The notes under the pieces were generated by a model that was given only the letters and a program-made list of their open reading frames with translations, had not been told where the DNA came from and made no database searches. A DNA stretch of 64,000 bases, taken from contig CP030885.1 of the NCBI GenBank assembly GCA_006969625.1, forward strand, positions 2,181,430 through 2,245,429, in the 5' to 3' direction. Below are positions 10,312-20,574 of this stretch, piece after piece. Position 1 is the first letter of the stretch. Every line of letters begins with the position of its first letter. The position numbers were made by a program, and so were the translations under genes. The stretch is from Rhodospirillaceae bacterium. GTDB taxonomy: Bacteria; Pseudomonadota; Alphaproteobacteria; Kiloniellales; DSM-21159.

Positions 10312-11316
10312 TCAGCGGTCCATCCAGGGCGGGACCGGCAGGCCCTTCTCGCGCAGGAAGGGTGGGTTGAACATCTTCGAGGCGTAGCGCATGCCGCCGT
10401 CGCAGAGGATGGTGACGATGGTCTTGCCCGGCCCCAACTCTTGGGCCAGGCGGATGGCGCCGGCGACGTTGATGCCGCTGGAACCGCCGAGCAGCAGGCC
10501 CTCGTGCTGCAGCAGGTCGTAGGCGATCGGCAGCGCCTCCGTGTCGGGGATGCGGTAGGCGTGGTCGACCGGCGCGCCCTCCAGGTTCGCGGTGATGCGG
10601 CCCTGGCCGATGCCTTCGGTGATCGAGGTGCCCTCCGCCTTCAGCTGGCCTTGCGCGTAGTGGCCGTAGATGGCCGAGCCGCCGGGGTCGGCCAGGCCGA
10701 TCTGTACATTGGGGTTGCGCTCCTTCAGCGCCATGCCGGTGCCGGCCAGGGTGCCGCCGGTGCCGACCGCGCAGATGAAGCCGTCGACCGTGCCGTCGGT
10801 CTGCGTCCAGATTTCCGGGCCGGTCGTCTCGTAGTGCCCCTTGCGGTTGGCGACGTTGTCGAACTGGTTGGCCCAGATGGCGCCGTTCGGCTCGCTCTTG
10901 GCCAACTCTTCGGCCAGGCGCTGCGAGACGTGCACGTAGTTGCCGGGATCCTTGTAGGGGACCGCCGGCACTTCGCGCAGGTCGGCACCGCACAGGCGCA
11001 GCGTATCCTTCTTCTCCTGGCTCTGGGTCTCGGGAATCACGATGACGCAACGATAGCCGCGCGCGTTGCCGACCAGCGTCAGGCCGATGCCGGTGTTTCC
11101 AGCAGTCCCTTCGACAATGACGCCCCCAGGCCGCAGCAGCCCCTTTTCCTCTGCGTCCTTGACGATGGCCCAAGCGGCGCGGTCCTTCACCGATCCGCCG
11201 GGATTGAGGAATTCGGCCTTGCCGAGGATGGTACAGCCGGTGGCCTCGGAGGCCGCCCTCAGCTTGATGAGCGGCGTCCTGCCGATCGCGTCGATGAAGC
11301 CGTCGCGCGTGTCCAT
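10312..11316 (-). CDS. cysK: Cysteine synthase A (O-acetylserine sulfhydrylase)
   Basis: 334 residues, PLP-dependent. It makes L-cysteine from O-acetylserine and sulfide. The Schiff-base lysine lies in NPGGSVKDRAA (about residue 44); the substrate loop is EGTAGNTGIG; the phosphate-binding loop is GTGGTLAG; the late GGSSGINV closes the site. The slightly long C-terminus (PPFLREKGLPVPPW) is common in alphaproteobacterial cysteine synthase A. ATG at 11316 is the only start before the conserved DAIGRTPLIKL. It heads the run cysK-alaX-sseA-GNAT-ald. Confidence 0.94.
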   Translation of the reverse strand: MDTRDGFIDAIGRTPLIKLRAASEATGCTILGKAEFLNPGGSVKDRAAWAIVKDAEEKGLLRPGGVIVEGTAGNTGIGLTLVGNARGYRCVIVIPETQSQEKKDTLRLCGADLREVPAVPYKDPGNYVHVSQRLAEELAKSEPNGAIWANQFDNVANRKGHYETTGPEIWTQTDGTVDGFICAVGTGGTLAGTGMALKERNPNVQIGLADPGGSAIYGHYAQGQLKAEGTSITEGIGQGRITANLEGAPVDHAYRIPDTEALPIAYDLLQHEGLLLGGSSGINVAGAIRLAQELGPGKTIVTILCDGGMRYASKMFNPPFLREKGLPVPPWMDR

Positions 11317-11411
11317 GGCGCCCGGCGCCCCCTCCCGGTTCCCGATTTCTGCCCTTGCGAGCGCGTCTGCGGCGCGACTGTATGCCGAGCCGAAAAGCCG
11401 CCGCAAGCCGG

Positions 11412-12029
11412 CTAGCCGATCCAGGCTTCGCGCACGCGCCCGGAGTTCAGCTTCAACCACTGCAGGGCCATGATCGCCGGGGTGTTCTGGATGCGCCCGG
11501 CCTCGACCAGCGCGTAGGCCTCCTCTAAGGGACCGGCGACCGCCTGGATGTCCTCGTGCTCCTCGTCGAGCCCGTGCAGGCCGCCGGCTTCGGCCAGGTC
11601 GGCGCGGCCGATGAAGAGCTCGACGCTCTCGGTGCTGGCGCCGGCCGAGGTCATGAAGCGGAACAGGTGCCAAAGCCGGTCCACCGCGACCCCGGCCTCC
11701 TCGAGCGTCTCGCGGCGAGCCACCTCCTCGGCGGGCTCGTCGCTCTCGATGATCCCGGCCACCGGCTCGATCTGCCAGGCCGGCGCCCCGGCGAGCAGGG
11801 CCGGCAGGCGTACCTGCCGGATCAACAGTACGCGGTCGTGGTGCGGATCGTACGGCAGCACCGCAGCCGCGTGGCCGCGCTCGAAGACCTCGCGCCGAAC
11901 GACGTGGGACCAGCCGCCGCCGAACAGGCGGTGGCGGAAGCGGTAGACATCGACCTTGAAGTAGCCGTCGAAGCCGCATTCGTGCTCGAGGATTTCAATG
12001 TCGCCGGGTCCGAAGCCGTCGTCGAACAT
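11412..12029 (-). CDS. NUDIX hydrolase, ADP-ribose pyrophosphatase type
   Basis: 205 residues. The Nudix box is complete: GIIESDEPAEEVARRE followed by TLEEAG, matching GX5EX7REUXEEXGU. The N-terminal beta domain (YRFRHRLFGGGWSHVVRREVFERG) is that of the NudF/TrgB ADP-ribose pyrophosphatases, which cut ADP-ribose to AMP and ribose-5-phosphate. The gene is divergent from the hydrolase-OsmC fusion (117-bp gap). Substrate is inferred from domain shape only. Confidence 0.88.
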   Translation of the reverse strand: MFDDGFGPGDIEILEHECGFDGYFKVDVYRFRHRLFGGGWSHVVRREVFERGHAAAVLPYDPHHDRVLLIRQVRLPALLAGAPAWQIEPVAGIIESDEPAEEVARRETLEEAGVAVDRLWHLFRFMTSAGASTESVELFIGRADLAEAGGLHGLDEEHEDIQAVAGPLEEAYALVEAGRIQNTPAIMALQWLKLNSGRVREAWIG

Positions 12030-12146
12030 GGGGCAGGGGCTCGCTGTCTCGTGATCGCGCCGCGACGCCGGCTATGGCACCCTGGGACGTCCGAGGCAAC
12101 GGGCAATGCGACGGACAGGAACCGAGCACGGCGACGGGGAGACGGG

Positions 12147-13376
12147 ATGCGCAGCGAAAAGTTCACCTTTCCCGGAAGCGATGGCCATCGATTGGCGGCA
12201 CGGCTGGATCTCCCGGTCGGTGCGCCGAAGGCCTATGCGCTGTTCGCCCACTGCTTCACTTGCACCAAGGACATCTTCGCCGCACAGCGGATCTCGGAAA
12301 GCCTGACCGCCGAAGGATTCGCGGTGCTGCGTTTCGACTTCACCGGCCTCGGCCACAGCGAAGGCGAGTTCGCCAACACCAACTTCTCCTCCAACGTCGG
12401 GGACCTGCTGGCAGCGGCCGACCATCTGCGGCGCGAGCGTCAGGCGCCCGCCCTGCTGATCGGCCACAGCCTGGGCGGCGCCGCCGTGCTGGCGGCGGCG
12501 GGCGAGGTACCGGAGTGCAAGGCGATCGCGACCATCGGCGCCCCGGCGGAGCCCAGCCATGTGGAGCACCACTTCACCCAGCAGCGGGCGGAGATCGAGG
12601 AAGCGGGCGAGGCCGAGGTCCTGTTGGCGGGCCGCCCTTTCCGGATCAAGCGGCAGTTTCTCGAGGATATCGCCAAGCAGCGGCTGGCCGAGCGGGTGGG
12701 CCGCCTGCGACGTGCGCTGCTGATCTTCCACGCGCCGCTGGACCAGACGGTGGGGATCGACAACGCGACCCAGATCTTCGTCGCGGCCAAGCACCCGAAG
12801 TCCTTCGTTTCGCTCGACGACGCCGACCACCTGCTGAGCCGCCGTCGCGACGCTGTCTATGTCGCCGAGGTGATAGCCGCTTGGGCGGCCCGCTACGTCG
12901 AAGGCATCGAGCCGCACCCCGAGCGCGCCGACGAGCGGGTGGACGAAGGCACCGTGCTGGTCCGCGAGACCGGCGAAGGCCGCTTCAGCCAGCATGTCCT
13001 GGCGGGCCGGCATCGCCTGCGCGCTGACGAACCGGCTCAGATGGGCGGCGACGACACGGGGCCGACTCCCTACGACCTGCTGCTCGCCGCCCTCGGCACG
13101 TGCACGAGCATGACGATCCGCATGTACGCCAATCGCAAGAAATGGCCGCTGACGCGCACCCAGGTCAGCCTGACTCACGAAAAGGTGCATGCCGAGGATT
13201 GTGCCGACTGCGAGGAGCGGGACCGCAAGATCGACCGCATCGTCCGCCAGATTCGTCTCGAGGGAGAGCTGGACGACGCGCAGCGAGCGCGCCTGTTGGA
13301 GATGGCCGACCGCTGTCCGGTGCACCGCACCCTGCACGGACGAATTGAGGTACAGACAGTGGCCGAGGCTCCCTAG
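12147..13376 (+). CDS. Alpha/beta hydrolase fused to OsmC-like protein
   Basis: 409 residues in two parts. Residues 1-250 are an alpha/beta hydrolase with nucleophile elbow GHSLGG and a late HLLS histidine. Residues 275-409 are an OsmC/Ohr-type domain with the first Cys in GTCTSMT and the second in CPVHRTL. OsmC proteins reduce organic hydroperoxides with such a Cys pair. This fusion is known in proteobacteria but its substrate is not. Between the Cys positions a further CADCEE occurs. ATG at 12147 with GGGGAGACGGG upstream. It is a single-gene unit divergent from the NUDIX gene. Confidence 0.88.
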   Translation: MRSEKFTFPGSDGHRLAARLDLPVGAPKAYALFAHCFTCTKDIFAAQRISESLTAEGFAVLRFDFTGLGHSEGEFANTNFSSNVGDLLAAADHLRRERQAPALLIGHSLGGAAVLAAAGEVPECKAIATIGAPAEPSHVEHHFTQQRAEIEEAGEAEVLLAGRPFRIKRQFLEDIAKQRLAERVGRLRRALLIFHAPLDQTVGIDNATQIFVAAKHPKSFVSLDDADHLLSRRRDAVYVAEVIAAWAARYVEGIEPHPERADERVDEGTVLVRETGEGRFSQHVLAGRHRLRADEPAQMGGDDTGPTPYDLLLAALGTCTSMTIRMYANRKKWPLTRTQVSLTHEKVHAEDCADCEERDRKIDRIVRQIRLEGELDDAQRARLLEMADRCPVHRTLHGRIEVQTVAEAP

Positions 13377-13879
13377 CTGTCGTCCCCGGCCAATAGGCGC
13401 CAAGCCATGGGGTGTGGTGACAGAGAGGGCCCGAATGGCGGTTTTACGCAACTCCCCGTCGGATTGCGGCAACTTGCGCCTTGGGCAGGGCCGGAAACTC
13501 TGATAGCGTCATTGTATTGAGTTTTGTTTGAAGCTCGCAGGGCCAAACGCGGGCAAACAAAAGAATACCCGGGACGGCAGGCGCGCCAGACCGGGAGCAG
13601 GGAAGGCGATGACACGGCGTCGCGGTGGGGTGTACCGGAAGGATCGCGCATTGGTGGTACCCTGGGCAGGGCCGGCCAGGCATTGGCACGAGTGCCGCCT
13701 GGCGAGCCTCGTCGTGACCAGCCGCAAGGGCCCCGTCTGAGTGGTACGCCGCCGATCCGGCGCCATTCCTTCCCGAAGCTGTGCGGAGCGTCGTCGGCCC
13801 TTGGCCGCGGTGCAGATGAAGTTCAATCGCGGGCCGTAAGCGACGAACGGCGGCGGCCGGCAACGTTAGGGAGACGAGC
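13377..13879 (+). other. Intergenic region upstream of the peptide ABC operon
   Basis: About 500 bp with no credible gene; short open frames here lack homology and ribosome sites. The stretch around 13500-13550 (cattgtattgagttttg) is AT-richer and could hold the operon promoter, but I see no clear -35/-10 pair. The ribosome site of the binding-protein gene (AGGGAGA) closes the region. Confidence 0.5.
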
Positions 13880-15565
13880 ATGGCCAAGAAAGACCTTCGG
13901 GACGAGAACGGCAAGCGTATCCATCCGTACATCCCCGAGTTGTGCGAGCAGTTGCGCACCGGTGACTGCGACCGGCGCGAGTTCCTGCGCACCGCGAGCC
14001 TGCTCGGCGTCTCGGCCACGGCCGCCTATGCGATGGCCGGCAAGATCCTGGGCGAGGAGGCGCCGGTGAAGTCGGCGGCGGCGCAGGAGCCGAAAATGGG
14101 TGGCACCCTGCGCTCGGCGATGGCGGTACAGCGCATGGACGATCCCTCGACCTACGACTGGGAGGAAATGTCCAACCAGACACGGTTCATTTGTGAGTTC
14201 CTGACGCGGACTGGCACTGACAACGTCACGCGGCCCTACCTGGCCGAGAGTTGGGAGGCCTCCGATGATCTGAAGACCTGGACCTTCAAGTTGCGCCAGG
14301 GCGTCAAGTGGTCGAACGGCGACGACTTCAACGCCGACGACGTGGTCCATAACTTCACACGCTGGCTCGACCCCGAAGTCGGTTCTTCCAATATCGGCCT
14401 GTTCTCCGGCATGGTCGAAGAGACTGCCGACGGCGGCAAGAGGATGATCGACGGCGCGGTCGAAAAGATCGACCAGCACACCGTGCGCCTGAACCTCTCG
14501 GCGCCCAATCTGGCGGTCCCAGAGAACCTCTACAACTACCCGACGGCGATCGTGCACCGTGGCTTCGGCGTCGACTACGAAGCTGATCTTGCTTCCAACC
14601 CTATCGGGACGGGGCCCTACGAGCTGTCCGAGTTCCGTGTCGGCGAGGTGTGCCGCTTGCGTAAGCGCGCGGGTTACTGGGCCGGCGACGTGTTTCTCGA
14701 CGAGATCCACTACATCGACACGGGCGACGATCCGAGCGCTTCGATCGCTGCGTTGGCGTCGGGCCAGGTGGATCACGTCCACGAGGTCGATATCAGCGCC
14801 ATCGACCTGATCGAGCGCATTCCCAACGCGGTTTTGCACGAGGCGGTGACGGCGCAAACCGGCGTGGCGCGCATGCAGGTGGACAAGGCGCCGTTCGACA
14901 ACCTCAAGGTTCGTCAAGCGGTCGCTGCCTGCATGGATCACGCCAAAGTCCTGGAGGTGGCCTACCGCGGACGCGGCAAGATCGGCGAAAACCATCACGT
15001 CTGCCCGATCCATCCTGAGTACTTCCAGCTTCCGGCGCTGACCCGCGACGTCGAGAAGGCGAAAGCGCTGCTTGCCGAAGCGGGCGTCGAGCTGCCACTG
15101 CGTCTCAAGATCGACCTGGGTCAGGCCGACGCTTGGCACTTGGCGGCGATGCAGGAGTTCAAGCAGCAACTCGAGCCGGCCGGCATCATCCTTGAACTGA
15201 ACCCGATGCCGGGTGCCTCCTACTGGGACATCTGGGACAAGACGCCGTTCGGCTTCACATCCTGGACGCACCGTCCGCTCGGCGTGATGGTGCTGAATCT
15301 CGGCTACCGATCGGGCGTGCCCTGGAACGAGTCGAACTACGCGAACCCGGCGTTCGACGCCGCGCTCGACGAGGCTTCGGCGACCCTCGGCGCCAAGGAG
15401 CGTCAAGCCAAGATGGAGAAGGTCCAGAAGATCCTGCAGGACGACGCCGTGATCGCCCAGCCGCTGTGGCGCTCGGTGTTCTCGGCCACCACCAGCATGG
15501 TCAAGGGCTACAGCATTCACCCGACGCTGTACCACCAGTTCGAAGGCGTCTGGCTAGATACCTAA
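13880..15565 (+). CDS. Peptide/opine-type ABC transporter substrate-binding protein (SBP family 5), Tat-exported
   Basis: 561 residues. The N-terminus carries a twin-arginine signal DRREFLR at about residues 34-40, after an unusually long n-region, then a hydrophobic stretch and AAAQ cleavage region. The mature part is a family-5 binding protein (PYLAESWEASDD, FKLRQGVKWSNGDDFNADDV). Tat export suggests folding in the cytoplasm. It binds a di/oligopeptide, opine or similar solute for the two permeases and fused ATPase downstream. A 16-bp-stem hairpin follows it. Substrate cannot be told from sequence. Confidence 0.9.
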   Translation: MAKKDLRDENGKRIHPYIPELCEQLRTGDCDRREFLRTASLLGVSATAAYAMAGKILGEEAPVKSAAAQEPKMGGTLRSAMAVQRMDDPSTYDWEEMSNQTRFICEFLTRTGTDNVTRPYLAESWEASDDLKTWTFKLRQGVKWSNGDDFNADDVVHNFTRWLDPEVGSSNIGLFSGMVEETADGGKRMIDGAVEKIDQHTVRLNLSAPNLAVPENLYNYPTAIVHRGFGVDYEADLASNPIGTGPYELSEFRVGEVCRLRKRAGYWAGDVFLDEIHYIDTGDDPSASIAALASGQVDHVHEVDISAIDLIERIPNAVLHEAVTAQTGVARMQVDKAPFDNLKVRQAVAACMDHAKVLEVAYRGRGKIGENHHVCPIHPEYFQLPALTRDVEKAKALLAEAGVELPLRLKIDLGQADAWHLAAMQEFKQQLEPAGIILELNPMPGASYWDIWDKTPFGFTSWTHRPLGVMVLNLGYRSGVPWNESNYANPAFDAALDEASATLGAKERQAKMEKVQKILQDDAVIAQPLWRSVFSATTSMVKGYSIHPTLYHQFEGVWLDT

Positions 15566-15575
15566 GGCGTCGTCC

Positions 15576-15613
15576 GACCCGGCCGCACCGGCAGGTTCCG
15601 GTGCGGCCGGGTC
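15576..15613 (+). repeat. Long perfect hairpin between binding protein and permease genes
   Basis: A perfect 16-bp inverted repeat (arms 15576-15591 and 15598-15613, loop CAGGTT) begins just after the binding-protein stop. There is no T-run, so it is more likely an mRNA-stabilising or attenuating structure than a full terminator. Such hairpins commonly keep binding-protein mRNA above permease mRNA in ABC operons. Confidence 0.75.
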
Positions 15614-15697
15614 GGGTCGTCGTCACGATCCAGTTTCGGGCTCCGGCCGCCGGGCAGTTCGCTTGCTTCGGCCGCCAGGATCGGGGGGAGCCGCTAG

Positions 15698-16630
15698 ATG
15701 TTGATCTTCATCACCCGCCGCGTCGCCAGCATGGTGCTGACCATGATCGCGGTCTCAATGCTGCTGTTCGCCGCCTTGGAGGTGAACATCGAGAACGTGG
15801 CGGTGAAGGTTCTGGGGCCGTACTCGTCGCTGGAACAGCGCGAGATCTGGCTCGAGCGCAACGGCTACTTCGACCCGATCTACGTGCGTTATGCCCGCTG
15901 GCTCGGCGACTTCGCGGTGGGCGACTTCGGCGAGTCCATCCGCTTCAAGACCGAAGTCTCGGAGGTGATGGTACCGCGGCTCATCAACACCGCGATCCTG
16001 GCCCTGTGCGTCTTCGCCGTGGTGATCCCCGTCGCCCTCGTGCTCGGAGTCCTCTCGGGCATGCGCGAGGGCTCGAAACTCGACCGAAGTATCTCGGTGA
16101 CGTCGATCGTCACCACCTCCGTCCCCGAGTTCGCCTCCGCCCCGCTGCTTTCGGTAGTCTTCGTGTTCTGGCTGGGCTTGCTGCCGGGGACCAGCGGCAT
16201 GGCGGCCGGTTTCGATCCCATCCAGTTGATCCTGCCGGCGGCGGTGCTGATCATCTACGACTTCGGCTACGTGACTCGCATGACGCGGGCGTCGATGGCC
16301 GAGGTGATGACCACGAACTACATCCGCACGGCCGTGCTCAAAGGTCTGCCCTACCGACGGGTGATCGTGCGGCATGCCCTGCGCAACGCCCTGATCGCCC
16401 CCTTTACGGTGATCATGCTGCAGGTCAACTGGCTGCTCTCCGGCGTGATCGTGGTGGAGTACTTCTTCGCCTACAAGGGCTTCGGGGCGTTGTTGCTGGA
16501 GGCGTCGCTGAACCAGGACATCTACCTGATCGAAGCCTGTGCCATGGTTGCGGTCTTCGTTGCGGTGATGACCCAGGCGTTGGCGGACATCGGCTACACC
16601 TACCTCAACCCGCGCATCCGCTTCAGTTAG
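15698..16630 (+). CDS. ABC transporter permease, DppB type
   Basis: 310 residues, inner membrane. It has the N-terminal helix MLIFITRRVASMVLTMIAVSML, a periplasmic loop with the DPIYVRYARWLGDFAVGDFGES region typical of DppB/OppB proteins, and five further helices. The EAA-like loop lies near MTRASMAEVMTTNYIRTAVLKGL. It forms the channel with the next gene. The distance of 132 bp from the binding-protein gene includes the hairpin. Confidence 0.93.
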   Translation: MLIFITRRVASMVLTMIAVSMLLFAALEVNIENVAVKVLGPYSSLEQREIWLERNGYFDPIYVRYARWLGDFAVGDFGESIRFKTEVSEVMVPRLINTAILALCVFAVVIPVALVLGVLSGMREGSKLDRSISVTSIVTTSVPEFASAPLLSVVFVFWLGLLPGTSGMAAGFDPIQLILPAAVLIIYDFGYVTRMTRASMAEVMTTNYIRTAVLKGLPYRRVIVRHALRNALIAPFTVIMLQVNWLLSGVIVVEYFFAYKGFGALLLEASLNQDIYLIEACAMVAVFVAVMTQALADIGYTYLNPRIRFS

Positions 16631-16646
16631 GGCAGGGATCGGCAGT

Positions 16647-17672
16647 ATGACCGACGCAACCGCAAATCAGGGCGCCGGGGGCCGGGCGCCACGGGTCACC
16701 CCCTCCCGCCTGTCGCGCGTCGTCGCCGGCATCGCGCTCTTGCGCGAGAGCACGGTCGGCATGGTCGGTGTCGGCCTGGTGCTGCTGTGGATCACCATGG
16801 CGTTGTTGGCCACTCTCAACAGCCTGCTCGTCGAGGCGGGCGTCCTGCAACTCGGATTCGTCTTCCCGCCGAACGCCACGCTGGCGCCGCTGATGCCACC
16901 GATGTCGGACTTCGTCGTGCGCGCCGGCGCGACCGTGAACGAACTTCCGGTCGAGCAGATCTGCAGCGAAATCACCAGCGGCGAGAACCAGGGTTCCTAC
17001 AGCTGCGGCACCTTCTGGCTGGGCACCGACCACCTGGGGCGGGACATCTGGAGTCGCATCTTCTACGGCTCCCAAACGGTTCTGACCTGGGCGCCGATCG
17101 CCACCTTTTGCGCCTACGCCGTCGGCATTCCGATGGGCCTGGCGGCCGGCTACCGCGGCGGCTGGGTGGACGACTTCCTGTCGTTCGTCGCCAACGTCAT
17201 CCTGTCCTTCCCCGTCCTGGTCCTCTTCGTCCTCTTCATCACCCTGGTCGGCGCCTCGGCCATCAACATCGTGGTCGCCATCACCTTCGCCTCGGCGCCC
17301 GGCATCATGCGCATCGTGCGCGGCCTGACCCTCGATCTGCGCACCCGCGAGTACGTCTTCGCGGCGCAGACGCGCGGCGAGCCGACTTGGTGGATCCTCT
17401 TCGTCGAGATTCTGCCGAACGCACGCGGGCCGTTGATCGTCGATTCGATGCTGCGCCTGGGCTACGTCATCATCACGATCGGCGTGCTCGGCTTCCTCGG
17501 CCTGGGGCTGCCGCCGCCAGATCCGGACTGGGGCGGCATGATCAACGAGACCCGTCAGATGGCCATGTCCTTCCCCTGGATGGTGATCTTCCCGTGCCTG
17601 GCGATCTCATCGCTGGTGCTGGGCTTCAATCTGCTGGCCGACGGCCTGCGCGAGATCTCTCTGCGTGACTAG
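16647..17672 (+). CDS. ABC transporter permease, DppC type
   Basis: 341 residues, the second channel subunit. After a short cytoplasmic tail and first helix there is a longer-than-usual periplasmic stretch (about residues 65-125, including ICSEITSGENQGSYSCGTFW with two Cys) before the conserved FWLGTDHLGRDIWSRIFYGSQ segment. Five more helices and an EAA loop follow (RTREYVFAAQTRGE). It starts 16 bp after the first permease and ends 22 bp before the ATPase. Confidence 0.93.
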   Translation: MTDATANQGAGGRAPRVTPSRLSRVVAGIALLRESTVGMVGVGLVLLWITMALLATLNSLLVEAGVLQLGFVFPPNATLAPLMPPMSDFVVRAGATVNELPVEQICSEITSGENQGSYSCGTFWLGTDHLGRDIWSRIFYGSQTVLTWAPIATFCAYAVGIPMGLAAGYRGGWVDDFLSFVANVILSFPVLVLFVLFITLVGASAINIVVAITFASAPGIMRIVRGLTLDLRTREYVFAAQTRGEPTWWILFVEILPNARGPLIVDSMLRLGYVIITIGVLGFLGLGLPPPDPDWGGMINETRQMAMSFPWMVIFPCLAISSLVLGFNLLADGLREISLRD

Positions 17673-17694
17673 GAACCGGTAAGGAGGCCACCCG

Positions 17695-19806
17695 ATGCGT
17701 CCGAAGGACCAGCAGTTCGGGGACGTGGTCCTCGAGTGCAAGAACCTGTCGATCTCCTACTTCACGCGGGCCGGCGAAATCCCGGCCGTGATCGACTTCA
17801 ACATGACCCTGCGCCAGGGCGAGTCGATCGGCCTCGTCGGCGAGTCCGGCTGCGGGAAGTCGACGGTCGCGCTCGCCGTCATGCAGTACATGGGCAAGAA
17901 CGGCGGCATCGTCGGCGGCGACATCCTCTACAAAGGCCGCAGCCTGACGAGCTTCAGCAGCGAAGAGTTGCGGCAGCTCCGCGGCAACGAGATCGCCATG
18001 GTCTACCAGGAACCCATGGCCTCGCTGAACCCCTCCATGCTGATCGGCACGCAGCTCATGGAGGTGCCGCTCTACCACGACAACGTCACCGAGGCCGAGG
18101 CGCGCGAGCGCGCGCTGCAGATGCTGGACGACGTCAAGCTGCCGGATCCCGAGCGCGTCATGCGCTCCTATCCGCACCAGATCTCCGGCGGCCAGCAACA
18201 GCGCGTGGTGATCGCCATGGCGCTGCTCTCCAAGCCATCGCTGCTGGTGCTCGACGAGCCGACGACGGCCCTCGACGTGACGGTCGAGGCGGGCATCATC
18301 GAGCTGATCGGCGAGATCGCCGGCAAGTACAACACCTCGATGATTTTCATCTCGCATAACCTGGGATTGATTCTCGAAACCTGCGATCGGGTCAACGTGA
18401 TGTACTCCGGCCAGGTCGTGGAGGAGGGGCCGGTCGATGAGGTCTTCGACCGCATGCGCCATCCCTACACCCAGGGCCTGTTCGGTTGCATCCCGCTGCC
18501 CGGTGCCGACAAGACGGCGCGGCCCCTGGTGCCGATTCGCGGCCAGCTTCCGCTGCCGCACATGCGCCCCAATGGTTGCTATTTCGGACCACGCTGCGAC
18601 CACTTCGTCGAGGGTACCTGCGACGGCGGCCTGATCGAGATGGAGACGGTCTCCAGCAACACCCATCACCAGGTGCGCTGCCCCCGCTGGGACCAGATCG
18701 ACTGGTCGAGCTACTCGCCCGAAGGCCTGTCCGGCGAGGCGTTGCAGGCCGGCGAGCCGGTGCTCAACATCCGCGGCATGCGCAAGTACTACGAGGTGCG
18801 GGACAGCTCGATCTCGGCGCTGATCAGCGGCAAGCGCGTTCGCTACGTCAAGGCGAACGAGCGGGTCGACTTCGATGCGAAGGAGTGCCAGACCGTCGCC
18901 ATCGTCGGCGAATCCGGCTGCGGCAAGTCGACCTTCGCCAAGGTGATGCTGGGCCTGGAGACGGCGACCGACGGCGAGGTGGTGTTCCAGGGCAACGACC
19001 TAGCCAACAAGCCGGTCCAGTCGCGCAGCCCGCAGGAGATCGGCTCCGTCCAAATGATCTTCCAGAACCCCTTCGACACGCTGAACCCGAGCCATACCGT
19101 CGGCGGGCAGTTGGCGCGGGTGATCAAGAAGTTCGGCGTCGAAAGCGATCCGGAGAAGGTGCGCCAGCGCGTCTTCGAGTTGCTGGACCTGGTCAAGCTG
19201 CCGCGCGACTTCGCCAAGCGCCGTCCGCGCCAGCTCTCCGGCGGCCAAAAGCAGCGCGTCGGCATCGCACGCGCCTTCGCCGGCAATCCCAAGATGGTCG
19301 TGGCGGACGAGCCGGTCTCGGCGCTCGACGTCTCGGTGGCGGCAGCGGTGACCGGCTTGCTGATGGACATCCAGCGCACCTACCGCACCACGCTGCTTTT
19401 CATCAGCCACGACCTCAGCCTGGTGCGCTACCTGGCCGACCGCGTGGTGGTGATGTATCTTGGCAACATCGTCGAGCAGGGCACGACCGACGAGGTCTTC
19501 GCGCCGCCCTACCACCCCTATACCGAGGCGCTGCTGTCGGCCGTGCCGATCGCCGATACCTCGATCGAGAAGAAGCGCATCATTCTCGAGGGTACCTTGC
19601 CGTCGGTCCTCAACCCGCCGAAGGGCTGCCCCTTCAACACCCGCTGTCCGCGCAAGATCGGACGGATCTGCGAGACCGACGTGCCGCCCGTCATCGAGGA
19701 TCGCCCGGGGCACCTGATCGCCTGCCACATCCCGATCGAAGAGCTGCGCGAGGTCGACCCGGTAATCGTGCAGACCGGCAGCGACGACAAGACCGCTGCC
19801 GAGTAA
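17695..19806 (+). CDS. Fused dipeptide ABC transporter ATPase (DppD-DppF)
   Basis: 703 residues with two nucleotide-binding domains in one chain. Domain 1 has Walker A GESGCGKST from residue 49, signature SGGQQQR and Walker B LLVLDEPTT. Domain 2 has Walker A from residue 405, signature LSGGQKQR and Walker B VVADEPVS. Each half ends in an oligopeptide-transport C-terminal extension with clustered Cys (GCYFGPRCDH; GCPFNTRCPR). It energises uptake through the two permeases. A Shine-Dalgarno AAGGAGG precedes ATG. Separate DppD and DppF chains are the more common arrangement. Confidence 0.94.
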   Translation: MRPKDQQFGDVVLECKNLSISYFTRAGEIPAVIDFNMTLRQGESIGLVGESGCGKSTVALAVMQYMGKNGGIVGGDILYKGRSLTSFSSEELRQLRGNEIAMVYQEPMASLNPSMLIGTQLMEVPLYHDNVTEAEARERALQMLDDVKLPDPERVMRSYPHQISGGQQQRVVIAMALLSKPSLLVLDEPTTALDVTVEAGIIELIGEIAGKYNTSMIFISHNLGLILETCDRVNVMYSGQVVEEGPVDEVFDRMRHPYTQGLFGCIPLPGADKTARPLVPIRGQLPLPHMRPNGCYFGPRCDHFVEGTCDGGLIEMETVSSNTHHQVRCPRWDQIDWSSYSPEGLSGEALQAGEPVLNIRGMRKYYEVRDSSISALISGKRVRYVKANERVDFDAKECQTVAIVGESGCGKSTFAKVMLGLETATDGEVVFQGNDLANKPVQSRSPQEIGSVQMIFQNPFDTLNPSHTVGGQLARVIKKFGVESDPEKVRQRVFELLDLVKLPRDFAKRRPRQLSGGQKQRVGIARAFAGNPKMVVADEPVSALDVSVAAAVTGLLMDIQRTYRTTLLFISHDLSLVRYLADRVVVMYLGNIVEQGTTDEVFAPPYHPYTEALLSAVPIADTSIEKKRIILEGTLPSVLNPPKGCPFNTRCPRKIGRICETDVPPVIEDRPGHLIACHIPIEELREVDPVIVQTGSDDKTAAE

Positions 19807-19981
19807 CGCGGCAGGCTTATCGCCGTCGCAAGATCGCCGGGTATCCGAACTTCTGGAGGTTGGCTCGGCCGGGGAAATGCCCGCGCCGCGACCGGATAGT
19901 CGGCCAAGCTGCAATTAAAAGTCGTAGCATTGCCCTATTTTTCTGCTCACCTAGATTGAAATCTTGCGGGCGCCACCCGCT

Positions 19982-20548
19982 ATGACGAAACTCTTTCAAA
20001 GCTACACAACAGCGATTCCCATGCACACGATCCAAGAGCAATCGTTGCAGCAGCTATATGCCTATTGGGCGGCGAAACGGCACGGACGCCGCATGCCGTG
20101 TCGGTCCGACATCGATCCCGTCGATATCCCGCGTCTCCTGCCGAACCTCATGCTGCTCGACGTCGTCCCGGCGGCGTCGCCTTCGGTTCCCGTGCATCGC
20201 TACCGTTTCCGCTTGGCGGGCACGGCGATTTGCCAGGTCGCTGGCTTCGACCTGACCGGATGTTGGCTCGACGAGCTACTCCGCCCCGGATCCTATACGG
20301 ACTACGTCATGGGGCTGGCCGATCAGGTCGTGTGCTCCGGCTGTGCCTCGTACAGCCGGACGACGCTGATCCTGGAGGGCGGCTCGCGGCGCTCGACCGC
20401 GCGCATGATCTGTCCACTCGGCAGCGGCGAGCGCGCCAGCATGCTCCTGGCGGCGCAAGTCTTCGACGCAATACCGCGTTGGGCACCGCTCTCGGAGGCG
20501 GACACCGACTACGAGTTTGTCGAGCTTGCCCGAGACCTCTTGCCCTAG
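19982..20548 (+). CDS. PAS_5 domain protein
   Basis: 188 residues. The pattern LYAYWAAKRHGRRMPCRSDIDP with DIPRLLPNLMLLDV, then YRFRLAGTAI, is that of the PAS_5 family, common in many copies in Rhodospirillales. These are short cytoplasmic single-PAS proteins of unknown signal. No effector domain is attached. An alternative start is the ATG at 20021, just before the conserved block; the first ATG has no clear ribosome site. It stands alone between the ABC operon and the IS481 element. Confidence 0.75.
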   Translation: MTKLFQSYTTAIPMHTIQEQSLQQLYAYWAAKRHGRRMPCRSDIDPVDIPRLLPNLMLLDVVPAASPSVPVHRYRFRLAGTAICQVAGFDLTGCWLDELLRPGSYTDYVMGLADQVVCSGCASYSRTTLILEGGSRRSTARMICPLGSGERASMLLAAQVFDAIPRWAPLSEADTDYEFVELARDLLP

Positions 20549-20574
20549 AGCGCGATCGACGAAGCGGCTCTCGC